NCBI GenBank assembly: GCA_009929735.1
Contig: RZZU01000008.1
Span: 1 to 64,000 of the forward strand
Origin: Clostridia bacterium
GTDB lineage: Bacteria; Bacillota; Clostridia; Lachnospirales; Anaerotignaceae
Length of the DNA stretch: 64,000 bases
Reading direction: 5' to 3'
Part shown: positions 9,098-18,679 of the stretch, piece after piece
Position numbering within the stretch: the stretch's first letter is position 1
How the letters are laid out: each line of letters begins with the position of its first letter
Position numbers and translations under genes: made by a program
The notes under the pieces: model-generated
What the model was told of the DNA's origin: nothing
Seen by the model: only the letters and a program-made list of their open reading frames with translations
The model's database searches: none

Positions 9098-9126
9098 TTG
9101 CAAAACATTTTTTGCACCTGTATAAT
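9098..9126 (+). promoter_or_regulatory. Promoter of the first type III glutamine synthetase
   Basis: TTGCAA at 9098-9103 and TATAAT at 9121-9126 with a 17-base spacer. The leader to the start codon at 9181 is short (about 50 nt) and shows no obvious hairpin, unlike the leader of the second copy at 60.7 kb. Confidence 0.7.
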
Positions 9127-9180
9127 AAAAGGTATGGTAAAAAGAAGCAGGATGAAAGATAACCCAGAAAGGACTAGCGT

Positions 9181-11289
9181 ATGTACGAAAAAATTTCTAT
9201 TCCCGAAATTTTCGGCATGAATGTGTTCAATGACGCAATGATGCGTGAACATTTGCCAAAGCATGTCTACAAAGAGTTAAAAAACACCATTGAAAAAGGG
9301 GAAATGTTAAATTCCTCGATTGCAGATATTATTGCCAATGCCATGAAGGATTGGGCGGTGGAAAGAGGAGCGACCCATTATACCCATTGGTTTCAGCCAA
9401 TGACAGGTATTACCGCTGAAAAGCATGATTCCTTTTTGGCACCACCCAGCAGTGGAAAGGCAATCATGGAGTTTTCCGGCAAGGAGTTAATCAAAGGGGA
9501 ATCGGATGCATCATCTTTTCCCTCCGGCGGATTACGTGCAACATTTGAGGCAAGAGGTTATACTGCGTGGGACTGTACCTCACCAGCCTTTTTGAGAGAA
9601 GATGCGGCAGGCATTACCCTTTATATTCCAACCGCTTTTTGCTCCTATACAGGGGAGGCGTTGGATAAAAAAACACCGCTGTTGCGTTCTGTTGAGGCGA
9701 TTTCCAAGCAGGCAATGCGTATTTTGCAGCTGTTTGGCAATACAACCGCCAAGAAAATCAATGTATATTCAGGCGCAGAGCAGGAATATTTCTTGATTGA
9801 CCGTACTTTGTATAAGCAGAGAAAAGACTTGATTTTTACAGGCAGAACGCTTTTTGGTGCGGCACCTCCCAAAGGTCAGGAATTGGATGACCATTATTTT
9901 GGCAGCATCAAGGAAAGAGTTGCCTGCTTTATGCGGGAATTAAATATTGAGCTTTGGAAGCTGGGTGTTTCCGCAAAAACACAGCATAACGAGGTAGCAC
10001 CTGCACAGCATGAGCTTGCGCCTATTTATGACGATTGTAACCGTGCCGCTGACCATAATCAGCTGATTATGGAGGCGATGAAGCGGATTGCGGGGCATCA
10101 TAACCTGACTTGCCTGCTGCATGAAAAGCCTTTTGCAGGGGTGAATGGCAGCGGCAAGCATAACAACTGGTCTTTAGGGACTGATGATGGTCAAAATCTT
10201 TTGGAGCCAGGCAAAACGCCCCACGAGAATGCTCAGTTTTTGGTATTTTTGACCGCCATTATCAGGGGCGTGGATCAGTATGCTGAACTGCTGCGCTTGG
10301 CGGCGGCAAATCCGGGCAATGACCACCGTTTGGGAAAACAGGAAGCACCCCCGGCGATTATTTCCATTTTCCTTGGGGATCAGCTTTTTGATATTTTTGA
10401 CCAGATTGAGCATGGCGGTGCGACCAGCAGCATTCAGGGCGGAAAAATGCGGGTAGGTGTAAATACCCTGCCTTATTTGAAAAGGGATGCAACGGATAGA
10501 AACAGAACCTCTCCCTTTGCTTTTACAGGCAATAAGTTTGAGTTCCGTATGCCGCCTTCCTCCGGCTCTATCTCTGGCCCTAACTTTGTATTAAATACCA
10601 TTGTTGCCGATGTTTTGGCGGAGTTTGCCGATGAGCTGGAAAAAGCGAGTGACTTTAATACGGCGGTGCATGAATTGATACGCAAAACCTATGTTGCCCA
10701 TAAGCGTATAATTTTTGATGGTAATGGATATTCTGATGAATGGGTAACAGAGGCAGAACGCAGAGGACTGAGCAATATTACAAACATGGTGGATTCTGTT
10801 CCTCATCTGATAGAAGAAAAATCCATCGAGCTATTTGAGCGTCATAAGGTATTGAACCGTGTGGAATTGCAGTCACGCTCGGAAATTATGTATGAAGCCT
10901 ATATCAAACAGCTTAATATTGAAGCAAGGGCAATGATAGATATTGCGTCGAAGCAAATTCGTCCTGCTGTTGTGAAATATGCAGGAGAGGTAGCTGCGTC
11001 TATGAATGCGATCAAGACAGCTGGTTTTGATGCGTTTGTTGAGGAAGAACTGCTGCAAGAAATCAACGCAAACATCAAAGCCTTCCATGAAGCCTTAAAG
11101 CATCTGACAGAGGTGACACAGGAGGCGGCGAAGCTTAAGGCCGATAGCCGTTTGCAAGCTGTGTTCTATCGTGATCATGTGTTTAAGGCGATGGAGGAGT
11201 TGCGTAAGCCTGCGGATAGACTGGAATTCTTGGTGGATCAAAAGGCATGGCCTTTCCCCACGTATGCGGAATTGTTATATAACATATAA
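9181..11289 (+). CDS. glnN: Type III glutamine synthetase (first copy)
   Basis: GSIII makes glutamine from glutamate, ammonia and ATP; it is about 700 residues long, against 450-470 for GSI. At 702 aa this fits. Family motifs include [39 protein letters not shown] segment, [39 protein letters not shown] and [20 protein letters not shown]. It has its own promoter and terminator and so is probably monocistronic. A clearly paralogous gene lies at 60849-62945; the two share most motifs but differ in the middle and C-terminal regions. The ATG at 9181 follows AAAGGA. Confidence 0.93.
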   Translation: MYEKISIPEIFGMNVFNDAMMREHLPKHVYKELKNTIEKGEMLNSSIADIIANAMKDWAVERGATHYTHWFQPMTGITAEKHDSFLAPPSSGKAIMEFSGKELIKGESDASSFPSGGLRATFEARGYTAWDCTSPAFLREDAAGITLYIPTAFCSYTGEALDKKTPLLRSVEAISKQAMRILQLFGNTTAKKINVYSGAEQEYFLIDRTLYKQRKDLIFTGRTLFGAAPPKGQELDDHYFGSIKERVACFMRELNIELWKLGVSAKTQHNEVAPAQHELAPIYDDCNRAADHNQLIMEAMKRIAGHHNLTCLLHEKPFAGVNGSGKHNNWSLGTDDGQNLLEPGKTPHENAQFLVFLTAIIRGVDQYAELLRLAAANPGNDHRLGKQEAPPAIISIFLGDQLFDIFDQIEHGGATSSIQGGKMRVGVNTLPYLKRDATDRNRTSPFAFTGNKFEFRMPPSSGSISGPNFVLNTIVADVLAEFADELEKASDFNTAVHELIRKTYVAHKRIIFDGNGYSDEWVTEAERRGLSNITNMVDSVPHLIEEKSIELFERHKVLNRVELQSRSEIMYEAYIKQLNIEARAMIDIASKQIRPAVVKYAGEVAASMNAIKTAGFDAFVEEELLQEINANIKAFHEALKHLTEVTQEAAKLKADSRLQAVFYRDHVFKAMEELRKPADRLEFLVDQKAWPFPTYAELLYNI

Positions 11290-11325
11290 TTTTCTTGTAA
11301 GACAAGTGAATGATTTTTGACTGGA

Positions 11326-11372
11326 ACCCCGTTTTTTTCTCGAAGTATGCGAGAGAAAAATGGGGTTTTTTA
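11326..11372 (+). terminator. Rho-independent terminator of glnN
   Basis: AACCCC and TTTTTCTC pair with GAGAGAAAAA and GGGGTT around a short loop; a T6 run follows. Confidence 0.85.
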
Positions 11373-11764
11373 GCAGAGAGCTAAGCGTTAATGGAATTGC
11401 AATTTATGAGATTTTGTTGTAGGACAAACAAAAATAATAATAAAAAATAAAGTTAATTTATGCGTATGAATATTAAAAATAGACAAATGTTTTGCAGATA
11501 AACCGTTTTTTGCAATATAAAAATAGTTGTAGAATGTTTTTTTTTCCATACTTGCTAAAAAAATAACCGATTTTATTGCAAAATAAATATTGATGCGTTA
11601 TAATGTATACAAATAGAAAGAAATAACACTTACTTATGAATTAATTATATTCTATAAATTCATTGTTTTTTAGTTAATATAAACAAACAATTTTTGAAAT
11701 TAAGCAAATTGCACATTTATTAGTACAAAATTCAGTGTGTGTTTAAAAAAATGAGGTGAATGCA
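11373..11764 (+). promoter_or_regulatory. Promoter and leader of the oxidoreductase operon
   Basis: A very AT-rich stretch without genes. TTGCAA at 11576-11581 and TATAAT at 11599-11604 (17-base spacer) give a strong promoter, with about 150 nt of leader before the P-loop ATPase gene. Positions 11373-11570 hold nothing I recognise. Confidence 0.65.
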
Positions 11765-12442
11765 ATGATCACTGATGATAAAAGAATTCGTATTATTACA
11801 GGTCACTACGGCAGCGGCAAAACAGAGTTTGCGGTGAACTACACCATCAAGCTCAGCCAAAATAACCGAAAGGTTGCCATTGCCGATTTGGATATCGTAA
11901 ATGTTTATTTCCGTTCCAGGGAAAAAAAGAAGGAACTGGAAGCAGCAGGTATTACGGTCATATCCTCTTCTATTGAGGGGGACGGGCTGGATGTACCTGC
12001 AGTTTCTGCGGCTATGACAATGCCGGCGAGGGAGCGCAGCTTCGACTATATCGTCGATTTGGGGGGCAACGACGTCGGTACGATGGTGCTTGGTCGGCTA
12101 AAGCCGATTTTGAACCCTGCGGAAGTAGATTTTTTTATGGTAGTCAACACATATCGTCCTAGTACGTCTACACCTGAGGGTGTGATCGAGCAGATGGAGA
12201 TGCTCGAGTATTCGTCGGGACTGAAGGTGACCGGCTTCATTAATAACACAAACCTGATTCGGGAGACCAATGCACAGTGTCTTCTGGATGGGGATGAGGT
12301 TTTGAGAGAGGTAACAAAACGAACAGGCGTCCCTGTAAGGTATGTTTCTTATGTTGAAGAGCTAATGACTGAGGAAGTACCGCTTGGGCTTGCCGGTGAG
12401 CTGTTCCCTATGAAGTTTTATATGAGGAAAACCTGGATGTAA
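11765..12442 (+). CDS. P-loop ATPase of the MinD/CobQ type, linked to the oxidoreductase
   Basis: A 225-residue soluble protein that begins with a Walker A motif (ITGHYGSGKTEFAVNYT), then ADLDIVNVYFRSREKK and a Walker B-like IVDLGGNDVG. These place it in the deviant SIMIBI-class NTPases related to MinD/CobQ/ParA. The ATG at 11765 is spaced 7 bases from GAGGTG; an upstream in-frame GTG overlaps the RBS. It is the first gene of the operon and lies 28 bases before the ferredoxin subunit. Its job is not established; a role in assembly, metal or cluster delivery, or regulation of the oxidoreductase is inferred from position only. Confidence 0.75.
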   Translation: MITDDKRIRIITGHYGSGKTEFAVNYTIKLSQNNRKVAIADLDIVNVYFRSREKKKELEAAGITVISSSIEGDGLDVPAVSAAMTMPARERSFDYIVDLGGNDVGTMVLGRLKPILNPAEVDFFMVVNTYRPSTSTPEGVIEQMEMLEYSSGLKVTGFINNTNLIRETNAQCLLDGDEVLREVTKRTGVPVRYVSYVEELMTEEVPLGLAGELFPMKFYMRKTWM

Positions 12443-12470
12443 ATTTAAACATTTATGGAGGTGTATTTGA

Positions 12471-12686
12471 ATGGCAAAAGGTAGAGTAACGATCAACGAG
12501 ATGCTCTGTAAGGGCTGCGAACTTTGTGTTTCTGTTTGTCCGAAGCATGTATTGAAGCTTTCTGAAACAAAAATCAATGCTGCAGGCTACAACCCTGCGG
12601 AAGTAGTCAATGATGACTGTATTGCTTGCACAAGTTGTGCGAAAATGTGTCCGGATTGCGCTATCACAGTAGAAAAGCTCGACTAA
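12471..12686 (+). CDS. 2-oxoacid:ferredoxin oxidoreductase, delta (ferredoxin) subunit
   Basis: A 71-residue 2x[4Fe-4S] ferredoxin with the two motifs CKGCELCVSVCP and CIACTSCAKMCP. In four-subunit 2-oxoacid:ferredoxin oxidoreductases this subunit passes electrons from the TPP-bound intermediate to external ferredoxin. The ATG follows GGAGGTG. It is followed 17 bases later by the alpha subunit. Confidence 0.9.
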   Translation: MAKGRVTINEMLCKGCELCVSVCPKHVLKLSETKINAAGYNPAEVVNDDCIACTSCAKMCPDCAITVEKLD

Positions 12687-12703
12687 GAGAGGAGGAAATT
12701 TCA

Positions 12704-13762
12704 ATGGCAAAGGTTTTAATGAAAGGCAATGAAGCGGTTGGTAAAGCGGCAATTGAGGCGGGCTGTAGATTTTTCTTTGGCTATCCGATTACTCCTCAGA
12801 GCGAGGTGCCGGAATATTTATCCAGTGAATTACCCAAGGTTGGCGGTGTTTTTGTTCAGGCTGAGTCTGAGGTTGCGGCAATCAATATGGTTTATGGCGC
12901 TGCAGGTGCTGGTGCACGTGTTTTAACAAGCTCATCTTCCCCTGGTATTGCTTTGAAACAAGAAGGTATCGGCTACATTTCCAACGCAGGTCTGCCTGCG
13001 GTTATTATCAATATGATGCGTGGCGGCCCTGGTTTGGGTACAATCCAACCTGGTCAGGCTGACTATAACATGGCAGTAAAAGGCGGCTCAAACGGTGACT
13101 ATCATGATATCGTTTTAGCTCCCGCATCCGTTCAGGAAGCTGTTGATATGGTTATGGAAGCATTTGACTTGGCTGATTACTATGGCACACCCGTTATCAT
13201 ATTGGCGGACGGCTTAATCGGCCAGATGATGGAGCCTGTTGAATTCAACTATGTATGCAAAAAAGACTTGTCTCCCAAAACTTGGGCATTAACAGGTAAA
13301 GGTGATGGCGAGAAGCATATGGTTGAAAACTTGGTTATCGAAGCATCCGAATGTGAAGCTTGGAACAAAAAACATTTTGAAAAATATGCGATTATTGAAG
13401 AAAATGAACAGGCATGGGAAGAATATTTGATGGAGGATGCGGAGTATGCTTTCGTTTCCTACGGCACATCTTCCAGAATTGTAAGAACAGCAATGGGCTA
13501 TTTAAGAAAAGAAGGTTATAAGGTAGGTATGATTAGACCGAAAACTTTGTGGCCTTTCCCTATAAAAGCTTTTGATAAATGGGATAAGAACATCAAAAAA
13601 TATCTCGACGTTGAAATGAGCATGGGACAGATGGTTCAGGATGTTGCTTATGCTTGCAATGACAAAAACAAAATTGAATTCTACGGCAGAACAGGTGGTA
13701 TCGTTCCAGCAGTTGATGAAATCGTTGAATTTGGCAAAAAGGTTATGGGAGGTGACAAATAA
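12704..13762 (+). CDS. vorB: 2-oxoacid:ferredoxin oxidoreductase, alpha subunit (VorB/KorA-like)
   Basis: 352 residues. The N-terminus shows the pyrimidine-binding TPP domain: GYPITPQSEVPEYLS, QAESEVAAINMVYGAAGAGAR and TSSSSPGIALKQEGIGY. The C-terminal part has the transketolase-like domain (KVGMIRPKTLWPFP). These are typical of the VorB/KorA family, which oxidatively decarboxylates branched-chain 2-oxoacids or 2-oxoglutarate to the acyl-CoA with reduction of ferredoxin. Sequence alone does not fix the substrate, and the symbol reflects common annotation. ATG 12704 follows GAGGAGG. Its TAA overlaps the beta-subunit ATG by one base. Confidence 0.88.
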   Translation: MAKVLMKGNEAVGKAAIEAGCRFFFGYPITPQSEVPEYLSSELPKVGGVFVQAESEVAAINMVYGAAGAGARVLTSSSSPGIALKQEGIGYISNAGLPAVIINMMRGGPGLGTIQPGQADYNMAVKGGSNGDYHDIVLAPASVQEAVDMVMEAFDLADYYGTPVIILADGLIGQMMEPVEFNYVCKKDLSPKTWALTGKGDGEKHMVENLVIEASECEAWNKKHFEKYAIIEENEQAWEEYLMEDAEYAFVSYGTSSRIVRTAMGYLRKEGYKVGMIRPKTLWPFPIKAFDKWDKNIKKYLDVEMSMGQMVQDVAYACNDKNKIEFYGRTGGIVPAVDEIVEFGKKVMGGDK

Positions 13763-14514
13763 TGGCAGTTATATTTCAAAAAACAAAGGCTTTAACTGAT
13801 GTAAAATTGCATTATTGTCCTGGTTGTGCACATGGTATTGTTCATAGATTGATTGCAGAAGTATTGGAAGAAATGGACGAAGACAAAAACACAATCGCAG
13901 CTGTACCTGTTGGTTGTTCCGTATTCGCAAACAAATACTTTAACTTTGACGCAATTCAGTGTGCTCACGGTCGTGCGCCTGCTACGGCAACAGGCATCAA
14001 AAGAGTACATCCCGATAAATTGGTTATGACATATCAGGGCGACGGCGACCTTGCTTCTATTGGTACCGCAGAAATCGTTCATGCAGCTGCAAGAGGTGAA
14101 AAGATTACAACCATTTTCATCAATAACGGTATTTATGGTATGACAGGCGGTCAGATGGCTCCGACAACATTGCCCGGTATGAAGGCTACAACAGCAAAGG
14201 CTGGACGTGACCCTAAAATTAACGGTAACCCCATTCGAGTATCCGAAATGCTGGCAACGCTGGATGGTCCTGCTTACATTGAAAGAGTAAGTATTTCTAC
14301 ACCTGCGCAGGTTACACAGGCGAAAAAGGCAATCAGAAAAGCATTTGAAATTCAAAAACAAGGCCTTGGCTTTACATTTGTGGAAGTTGTTTCCACTTGT
14401 CCGACTAACTGGGGTCTGACACCCGTAAAATCCATGGAATTTGTAAGAGAAAAAATGATTCCTTACTATCCTCTTGGCATTTACAAAGATATTACTGCAG
14501 GGGAGGGCAAATAA
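13762..14514 (+). CDS. vorA: 2-oxoacid:ferredoxin oxidoreductase, beta subunit (VorA/KorB-like)
   Basis: 250 residues holding the TPP-diphosphate-binding half. HYCPGCAHGIVHRLIAEVLEE supplies cysteines; VPVGCSVFANKYFNFDAIQCAHGRAPA-type segment follows; and GDGDLASIGTAEIVHAAARGEKITTIFINNGIYGMTGGQ is the GDG...NN magnesium-TPP motif. It pairs with the alpha subunit to form the active site. It is located between alpha and gamma, with a one-base overlap upstream. Confidence 0.9.
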   Translation: MAVIFQKTKALTDVKLHYCPGCAHGIVHRLIAEVLEEMDEDKNTIAAVPVGCSVFANKYFNFDAIQCAHGRAPATATGIKRVHPDKLVMTYQGDGDLASIGTAEIVHAAARGEKITTIFINNGIYGMTGGQMAPTTLPGMKATTAKAGRDPKINGNPIRVSEMLATLDGPAYIERVSISTPAQVTQAKKAIRKAFEIQKQGLGFTFVEVVSTCPTNWGLTPVKSMEFVREKMIPYYPLGIYKDITAGEGK

Positions 14515-14515
14515 T

Positions 14516-15070
14516 ATGAATACACAGAGAATTTGTTGTGCAGGCTTTGGTGGTCAGGGTACGCTTTCTATGGGTAAAATTTTGGCTTACGCAGGTATGC
14601 TGGAAGGACATGAAGTTTCATGGTGCCCTTCTTACGGCCCAGAAATGCGTGGCGGTACAGCGAACTGCCATGTAATCGTATCTGACGAACCTATCGGTTC
14701 CCCTGTAATTACCAGCGATGCAAATTGCGTGATTGCAATGAATCAGCCTTCTTTGGATAAATTTGCAGAAATCCTTGGCAAAGGCGGCGTTTTGATTGTG
14801 AACTCCGACTTAGCTGCGTTAAAAGAGGATAGAGAAGATATTCGTATTTTTGATATTCCTGCAAATTCAATGGCAACACAGGAATTCGGCGGCCCGAAAT
14901 TGGCGAACATTATTCTTTTGGGTGCTGTGATTCAGTCCACCGATTCGGTAAAACTGGAAAGCATTGATGATGCGTTTGCGCACGTATTTGGCGGAAGCAA
15001 AGCCAAATTTATTCCCGATAACAAAAAAGCCTTCGAATTAGGCTATGAATTTGCTAAAAACTACAAATAA
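14516..15070 (+). CDS. 2-oxoacid:ferredoxin oxidoreductase, gamma subunit
   Basis: 184 residues of the pyruvate/ketoisovalerate ferredoxin oxidoreductase gamma family. The N-terminus reads [21 protein letters not shown], followed by [17 protein letters not shown], both hallmark motifs. It binds CoA and completes the four-subunit complex encoded just upstream. ATG 14516 follows GGGAGGG. A terminator hairpin lies shortly after the stop. Confidence 0.9.
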   Translation: MNTQRICCAGFGGQGTLSMGKILAYAGMLEGHEVSWCPSYGPEMRGGTANCHVIVSDEPIGSPVITSDANCVIAMNQPSLDKFAEILGKGGVLIVNSDLAALKEDREDIRIFDIPANSMATQEFGGPKLANIILLGAVIQSTDSVKLESIDDAFAHVFGGSKAKFIPDNKKAFELGYEFAKNYK

Positions 15071-15095
15071 ACGATTTATTTCCTAAATATTGACG

Positions 15096-15134
15096 GCCTT
15101 TTGCCAGGGGAAACCTTGCCAAGAGGCTTTTTTT
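15096..15134 (+). terminator. Terminator of the oxidoreductase operon
   Basis: GCCTTTTG pairs with CAAGAGGC (one G-T pair) plus an inner AGG/CCT pairing; T7 follows. Confidence 0.8.
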
Positions 15135-15525
15135 ATTGCAAAAAAGCATTTCGCACCGGCATCAGATATGATATAATTATGAAATGCTATATGTTTCCAA
15201 AAACATGATACAACCTTTCGGAAGTCTGCCGCTTTTTTGGCGGTGGTTACAGCACGTTACGTTATGAGAAAAAATTGGAATGCTTTTCGAATATTCCTAG
15301 TTTCATTTAGGATATTACATCACCCTTGTCTTGGTAAAAAGAAAACAGACAAGATACATCGTCATAAACGAATTTGTACCAAAGATGCGGCAAATAGTGT
15401 TTGATAAGAATGAAATTTTGAATTGGCTTGACGATACGCAATCAATAGGTTAAGCGGTAATTTATTTATGGGGGATAATTTTGTATCGTATTTTGTAAAG
15501 GGCACAGGAGAGGAGTGCGGGTTCG
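15135..15525 (+). other. Intergenic region upstream of zapA
   Basis: About 390 bases with no convincing gene. TATAAT occurs near 15172 with TTCGCA 16 bases upstream, a plausible promoter. CCGC/GCGG around a T-run near 15228-15243 forms a small hairpin. Nothing else recognisable. Confidence 0.35.
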
Positions 15526-16056
15526 TTGAAAAACAGAATAAAAATTTCCGTGGACGGAAAGTCCTTTACGTTGGTGGGGGAGGAAACGGAATTACATATG
15601 CAGGCTGTGGCAGCCTATATCCATGAAAAAATTGTGCAAATTCGTAAAAATGCAGAGGCTGTTAAAATGGATACAAGTTTAGCGTATGTATTGACGGCTT
15701 TAAACGTAGCGGATGATTACATTAAAGAAAAAGAAAAAAATGCAGAGCTGGAAGGGCGCAATCTAGGCTTGTGTGCAAGGCTTGAAGAATTGGTTTCTCA
15801 GCTGGATGAAGCAAACGGCAAGCTGGAAGGGACGACGGCGCAGACACAAGAACAAATTGAAACAGCACTGGACACGGATGAAGAAAATCAGCCTGCGATT
15901 TGCCTGGAAGAAGAAAAGCCTGAGGAGAGCAAACAGGAAATGCTCAACATAAGCAAAGAGGTGAATCCTCAGCAACAACTTGCGGATTCAAGGGGTGAAC
16001 AGACAACGAAAAATACGTCTAGGAAAGCAAAAAAAGGAAAAAAACGTAAAAAGTAA
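15526..16056 (+). CDS. zapA: Cell division protein ZapA with long charged C-terminal tail
   Basis: The first ~95 residues match ZapA: VSVDGK-type start (KISVDGKSFTLVGEE), then LHMQAVAAYIHEKI, and a helix rich in A/L/K leading to a coiled coil. ZapA binds FtsZ and promotes Z-ring bundling. Usual length is about 85-110 aa; here a further ~80 residues, rich in Glu, Gln and then Lys (ending KKGKKRKK), extend past the coiled coil. The start is the TTG at 15526; ribosome binding sequence AGGAGAGGAG lies somewhat far upstream, so the exact start is uncertain. Next downstream is a U32 peptidase, an arrangement common in clostridia. Confidence 0.8.
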   Translation: MKNRIKISVDGKSFTLVGEETELHMQAVAAYIHEKIVQIRKNAEAVKMDTSLAYVLTALNVADDYIKEKEKNAELEGRNLGLCARLEELVSQLDEANGKLEGTTAQTQEQIETALDTDEENQPAICLEEEKPEESKQEMLNISKEVNPQQQLADSRGEQTTKNTSRKAKKGKKRKK

Positions 16057-16062
16057 GAAAAG

Positions 16063-16095
16063 GCCTTTCGTTTGAAAAGAAGCGAAAGGTGATTT
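16063..16095 (+). terminator. Possible terminator after zapA
   Basis: CCTTTCG pairs with CGAAAGG; a T6 run follows after a short gap, so it is imperfect. Confidence 0.45.
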
Positions 16096-16248
16096 GCTTT
16101 TTTGGCAATAATAATATAGAAGAAACGGAAAACTTAAAAAATCTGTTCAATACAGGACGGGTTTTTTGACGGAAACAGTTCAATTTAGAAATGAAATTTT
16201 TAGGATGAAATGCTAAAAACGACTGTTCGTACAGAGAGGAGAATTACA

Positions 16249-18675
16249 ATGTCCGCAAGGAATAAGCCGGAATTATTAGCTCCGGCAGGCTCAATGGAGA
16301 GCTTGAAAGCGGCGGTAAACAATGGCTGCGACGCCGTATATTTGGGTGGAAAGCTTTTTAGCGCCAGACAGTATGCGGGAAATTTCTCTATGGAGGAATT
16401 GGAAGAGGCCTGTGATTACTGTCACTTAAGAGGAGTTAAGGTATATGTAACGGTTAATACATTATATAAGGACGAAGAATTAAAGGAACTTGTCAATTTT
16501 GTTGGGAAGCTGTATAAAATGGGTGTGGATGCGCTGATTTTACAAGACAGCGGCGCTGCAAAGCTCATTCGGGAAAACTACCCTGAGTTCCCTTTGCACG
16601 CAAGCACCCAAATGACGGCAAATTCCTTGGAGGATGTTCGTTACTGGGAAAGCTTGGGCTTTTCAAAAATTGTGCTGAGCCGAGAGCTTTCCTTGGAGGA
16701 AATTGGAGAAATTACTGCACAATCTGAGGCGGAAATTGAAACCTTTGTGCATGGAGCACTCTGCGTTTCCTATTCGGGTCAGTGTATTATGAGCAGTGTT
16801 TTGGGCGGAAGAAGCGGCAACCGTGGACGCTGTGCGCAAACCTGCCGTTTGCCCTATACGCTGTACAAGGGCGCAGATAAATTGCAAGAGGGTTATTTGC
16901 TTTCCCCGAAAGATATTCAGGCGGTAACAATTTTACCTCAGTTAATTGAGGCCGGCATTTCTTCTTTTAAAATTGAAGGAAGAATGAAAAATCCAGAATA
17001 TGTGGCAGGTGTTACGGGTATTTATCGAAAGTATATCGATTTATATTTTGAAGACCCCACGCATTATGCGGTTTCTTCGGAGGATATCAAAACGCTGACA
17101 CAGCTGTTCAACCGTGGTGGCTTTACTGAGGGGTATTATACCTCTGCAGGCGGCAAGGATATGATGAGTATTGAGCGTCCGAAAACATGGGGGTTAAAGA
17201 TAGGGATTGTTGATAGTTACATTCCGAAGCATAACCGTGTGACCATTCGTACCCGAGAGCCACTGGTGCCAGGGGACGGCATTGAAATTTGGACATCCAA
17301 GGAGCCTCATGTGGGGACGAGTATTTCCAAAGTCTCCAAGGCAGGCGAGGTGATTTCCCTTGCGTTGGAAGGGGACATTCAGAAAAACGATGTTGTTTAT
17401 CGTACCTATGGAAAATCCTTAAACGATGCACTTGCCAAAACATGGGAAAAGGATACCCGTAAAAAGCCCGTTTGGGGCTTGTTGAAGGCAAAAAAAGGTC
17501 AGCCATTGGCATTGCGGCTTTGGGATACCACGAGCAGTGTTTATGTGACGGGTGATGTGGTCGAGCAGGCGGAAAATCAACCAACCACGGCTGAAAAGCT
17601 CAAGTTGCAGGCCGAAAAAATGGGAGCGACCTCCTTTTTTATGGAAAGCTTGGAATTGGATATTGATAATGATATTTATGTCAGCATCAGCGCATTAAAT
17701 CAATTAAGAAGAAGTGCCGTGGAATCCTTGGAGGAAGCAATTCTTAAGAAAACAAAACGCCCTGAGGTGGAAGAAAGCATAGAGGCTGAAAAAGTGGAAA
17801 GACCATTCGTGCGCCATAAAAAGCTCCACGCTTTGGTAACAGACTTTTTGCAGCTGGAGTCGATTGTACGTACAAAGGGACTTAATGTGATTTATTATGA
17901 AGCTTCGGCAGATATGGAGAAAAATTTGGCTTCTGCAAAGGAGCTTTGCCGTCGCTTTGAGGTAAGCCTTTATGCAGCTTTGCCAAAAATCAGCAGACAG
18001 TGGCGCAAAGACATTGAGGATGCAATGGTTGAACGCTTGAAGGACAGCGATATTGATGGCTTTTTGGTACGTTCCGCAGGGCAGTTTGGTATGGTAAAGG
18101 ATAGCGGGAAGAAAATCACTGTGGATTACACCTTAAACGTTATGAACGAAGAGGGCGTTGCTTTTTGGAAACAGCAAGGGGCCGATGAAGTATGCCTTTC
18201 AGTGGAAGCGAACCTCAAGGAAATCAATGTCATGGGGGATAAGGATTGCGAAATGGTTGTTTATGGGTATCTTCCTCTCATGAAAACGCAGCAGTGTCCC
18301 ATTGGCAATTATGCAGGGGAAAAAGAGGGGCATCTCTACTGTTCCCAAAAAAATAATACTGAGCTTTATTTTCTGCGGGACAGACTTGGGATGAAGTTCC
18401 CTTTGATGACGGATTGTGAACGTTGCGTATGTACCATTTTGAACAGCAAGCCCTTATTTACGCTGAAGTTTTATGATGAAATTTTGGAAAGCGTAACGGG
18501 AAGTGTGCGTTTGGAATTTACAAAGGAGGGCTCAGGGCGTGCTGCAAGAATTACAAAGGCATATGCAGAAATGACCCAAGACCCCAATCAAATCAGCATA
18601 GAAACAAGGAACCTTTTGGAGGAAATGAGGGAAAAAGGGAACACGAAAGGGCATTTCTTCCGCGGAGTGGAGTGA
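16249..18675 (+). CDS. U32 family peptidase (long form with C-terminal extension)
   Basis: 808 residues. The N-terminal half is a U32 peptidase: KPELLAPAGSMESLKAAVNNGCDAVYLGG, HASTQMTANS, ELSLEEI, FVHGALCVSYSGQCIMSS, and the conserved GGRSGNRGRCAQTCRLPY signature. The C-terminal part includes a region resembling the extra domain of long U32 proteins, plus cysteines (QQCPIGNY, DCERCVCTIL). Several U32 members act in RNA modification (RlhA-type 23S rRNA hydroxylation, TrhP-type tRNA hydroxylation), and the cysteines suggest an iron-sulfur site; that role is inferred. ATG 16249 follows GAGAGGAG and was chosen over the in-frame ATG at 16210. It is followed 4 bases later by the FtsW-like gene. Confidence 0.88.
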   Translation: MSARNKPELLAPAGSMESLKAAVNNGCDAVYLGGKLFSARQYAGNFSMEELEEACDYCHLRGVKVYVTVNTLYKDEELKELVNFVGKLYKMGVDALILQDSGAAKLIRENYPEFPLHASTQMTANSLEDVRYWESLGFSKIVLSRELSLEEIGEITAQSEAEIETFVHGALCVSYSGQCIMSSVLGGRSGNRGRCAQTCRLPYTLYKGADKLQEGYLLSPKDIQAVTILPQLIEAGISSFKIEGRMKNPEYVAGVTGIYRKYIDLYFEDPTHYAVSSEDIKTLTQLFNRGGFTEGYYTSAGGKDMMSIERPKTWGLKIGIVDSYIPKHNRVTIRTREPLVPGDGIEIWTSKEPHVGTSISKVSKAGEVISLALEGDIQKNDVVYRTYGKSLNDALAKTWEKDTRKKPVWGLLKAKKGQPLALRLWDTTSSVYVTGDVVEQAENQPTTAEKLKLQAEKMGATSFFMESLELDIDNDIYVSISALNQLRRSAVESLEEAILKKTKRPEVEESIEAEKVERPFVRHKKLHALVTDFLQLESIVRTKGLNVIYYEASADMEKNLASAKELCRRFEVSLYAALPKISRQWRKDIEDAMVERLKDSDIDGFLVRSAGQFGMVKDSGKKITVDYTLNVMNEEGVAFWKQQGADEVCLSVEANLKEINVMGDKDCEMVVYGYLPLMKTQQCPIGNYAGEKEGHLYCSQKNNTELYFLRDRLGMKFPLMTDCERCVCTILNSKPLFTLKFYDEILESVTGSVRLEFTKEGSGRAARITKAYAEMTQDPNQISIETRNLLEEMREKGNTKGHFFRGVE

Positions 18676-18679
18676 GGAT

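Noticed and set aside
13792..14361. Long minus-strand open frame antisense to the vorA-like gene
   Set aside because: Its translation is rich in Cys/Ser/Phe with no family pattern, and it mirrors a well-supported gene. Long antisense frames arise from biased codon use.
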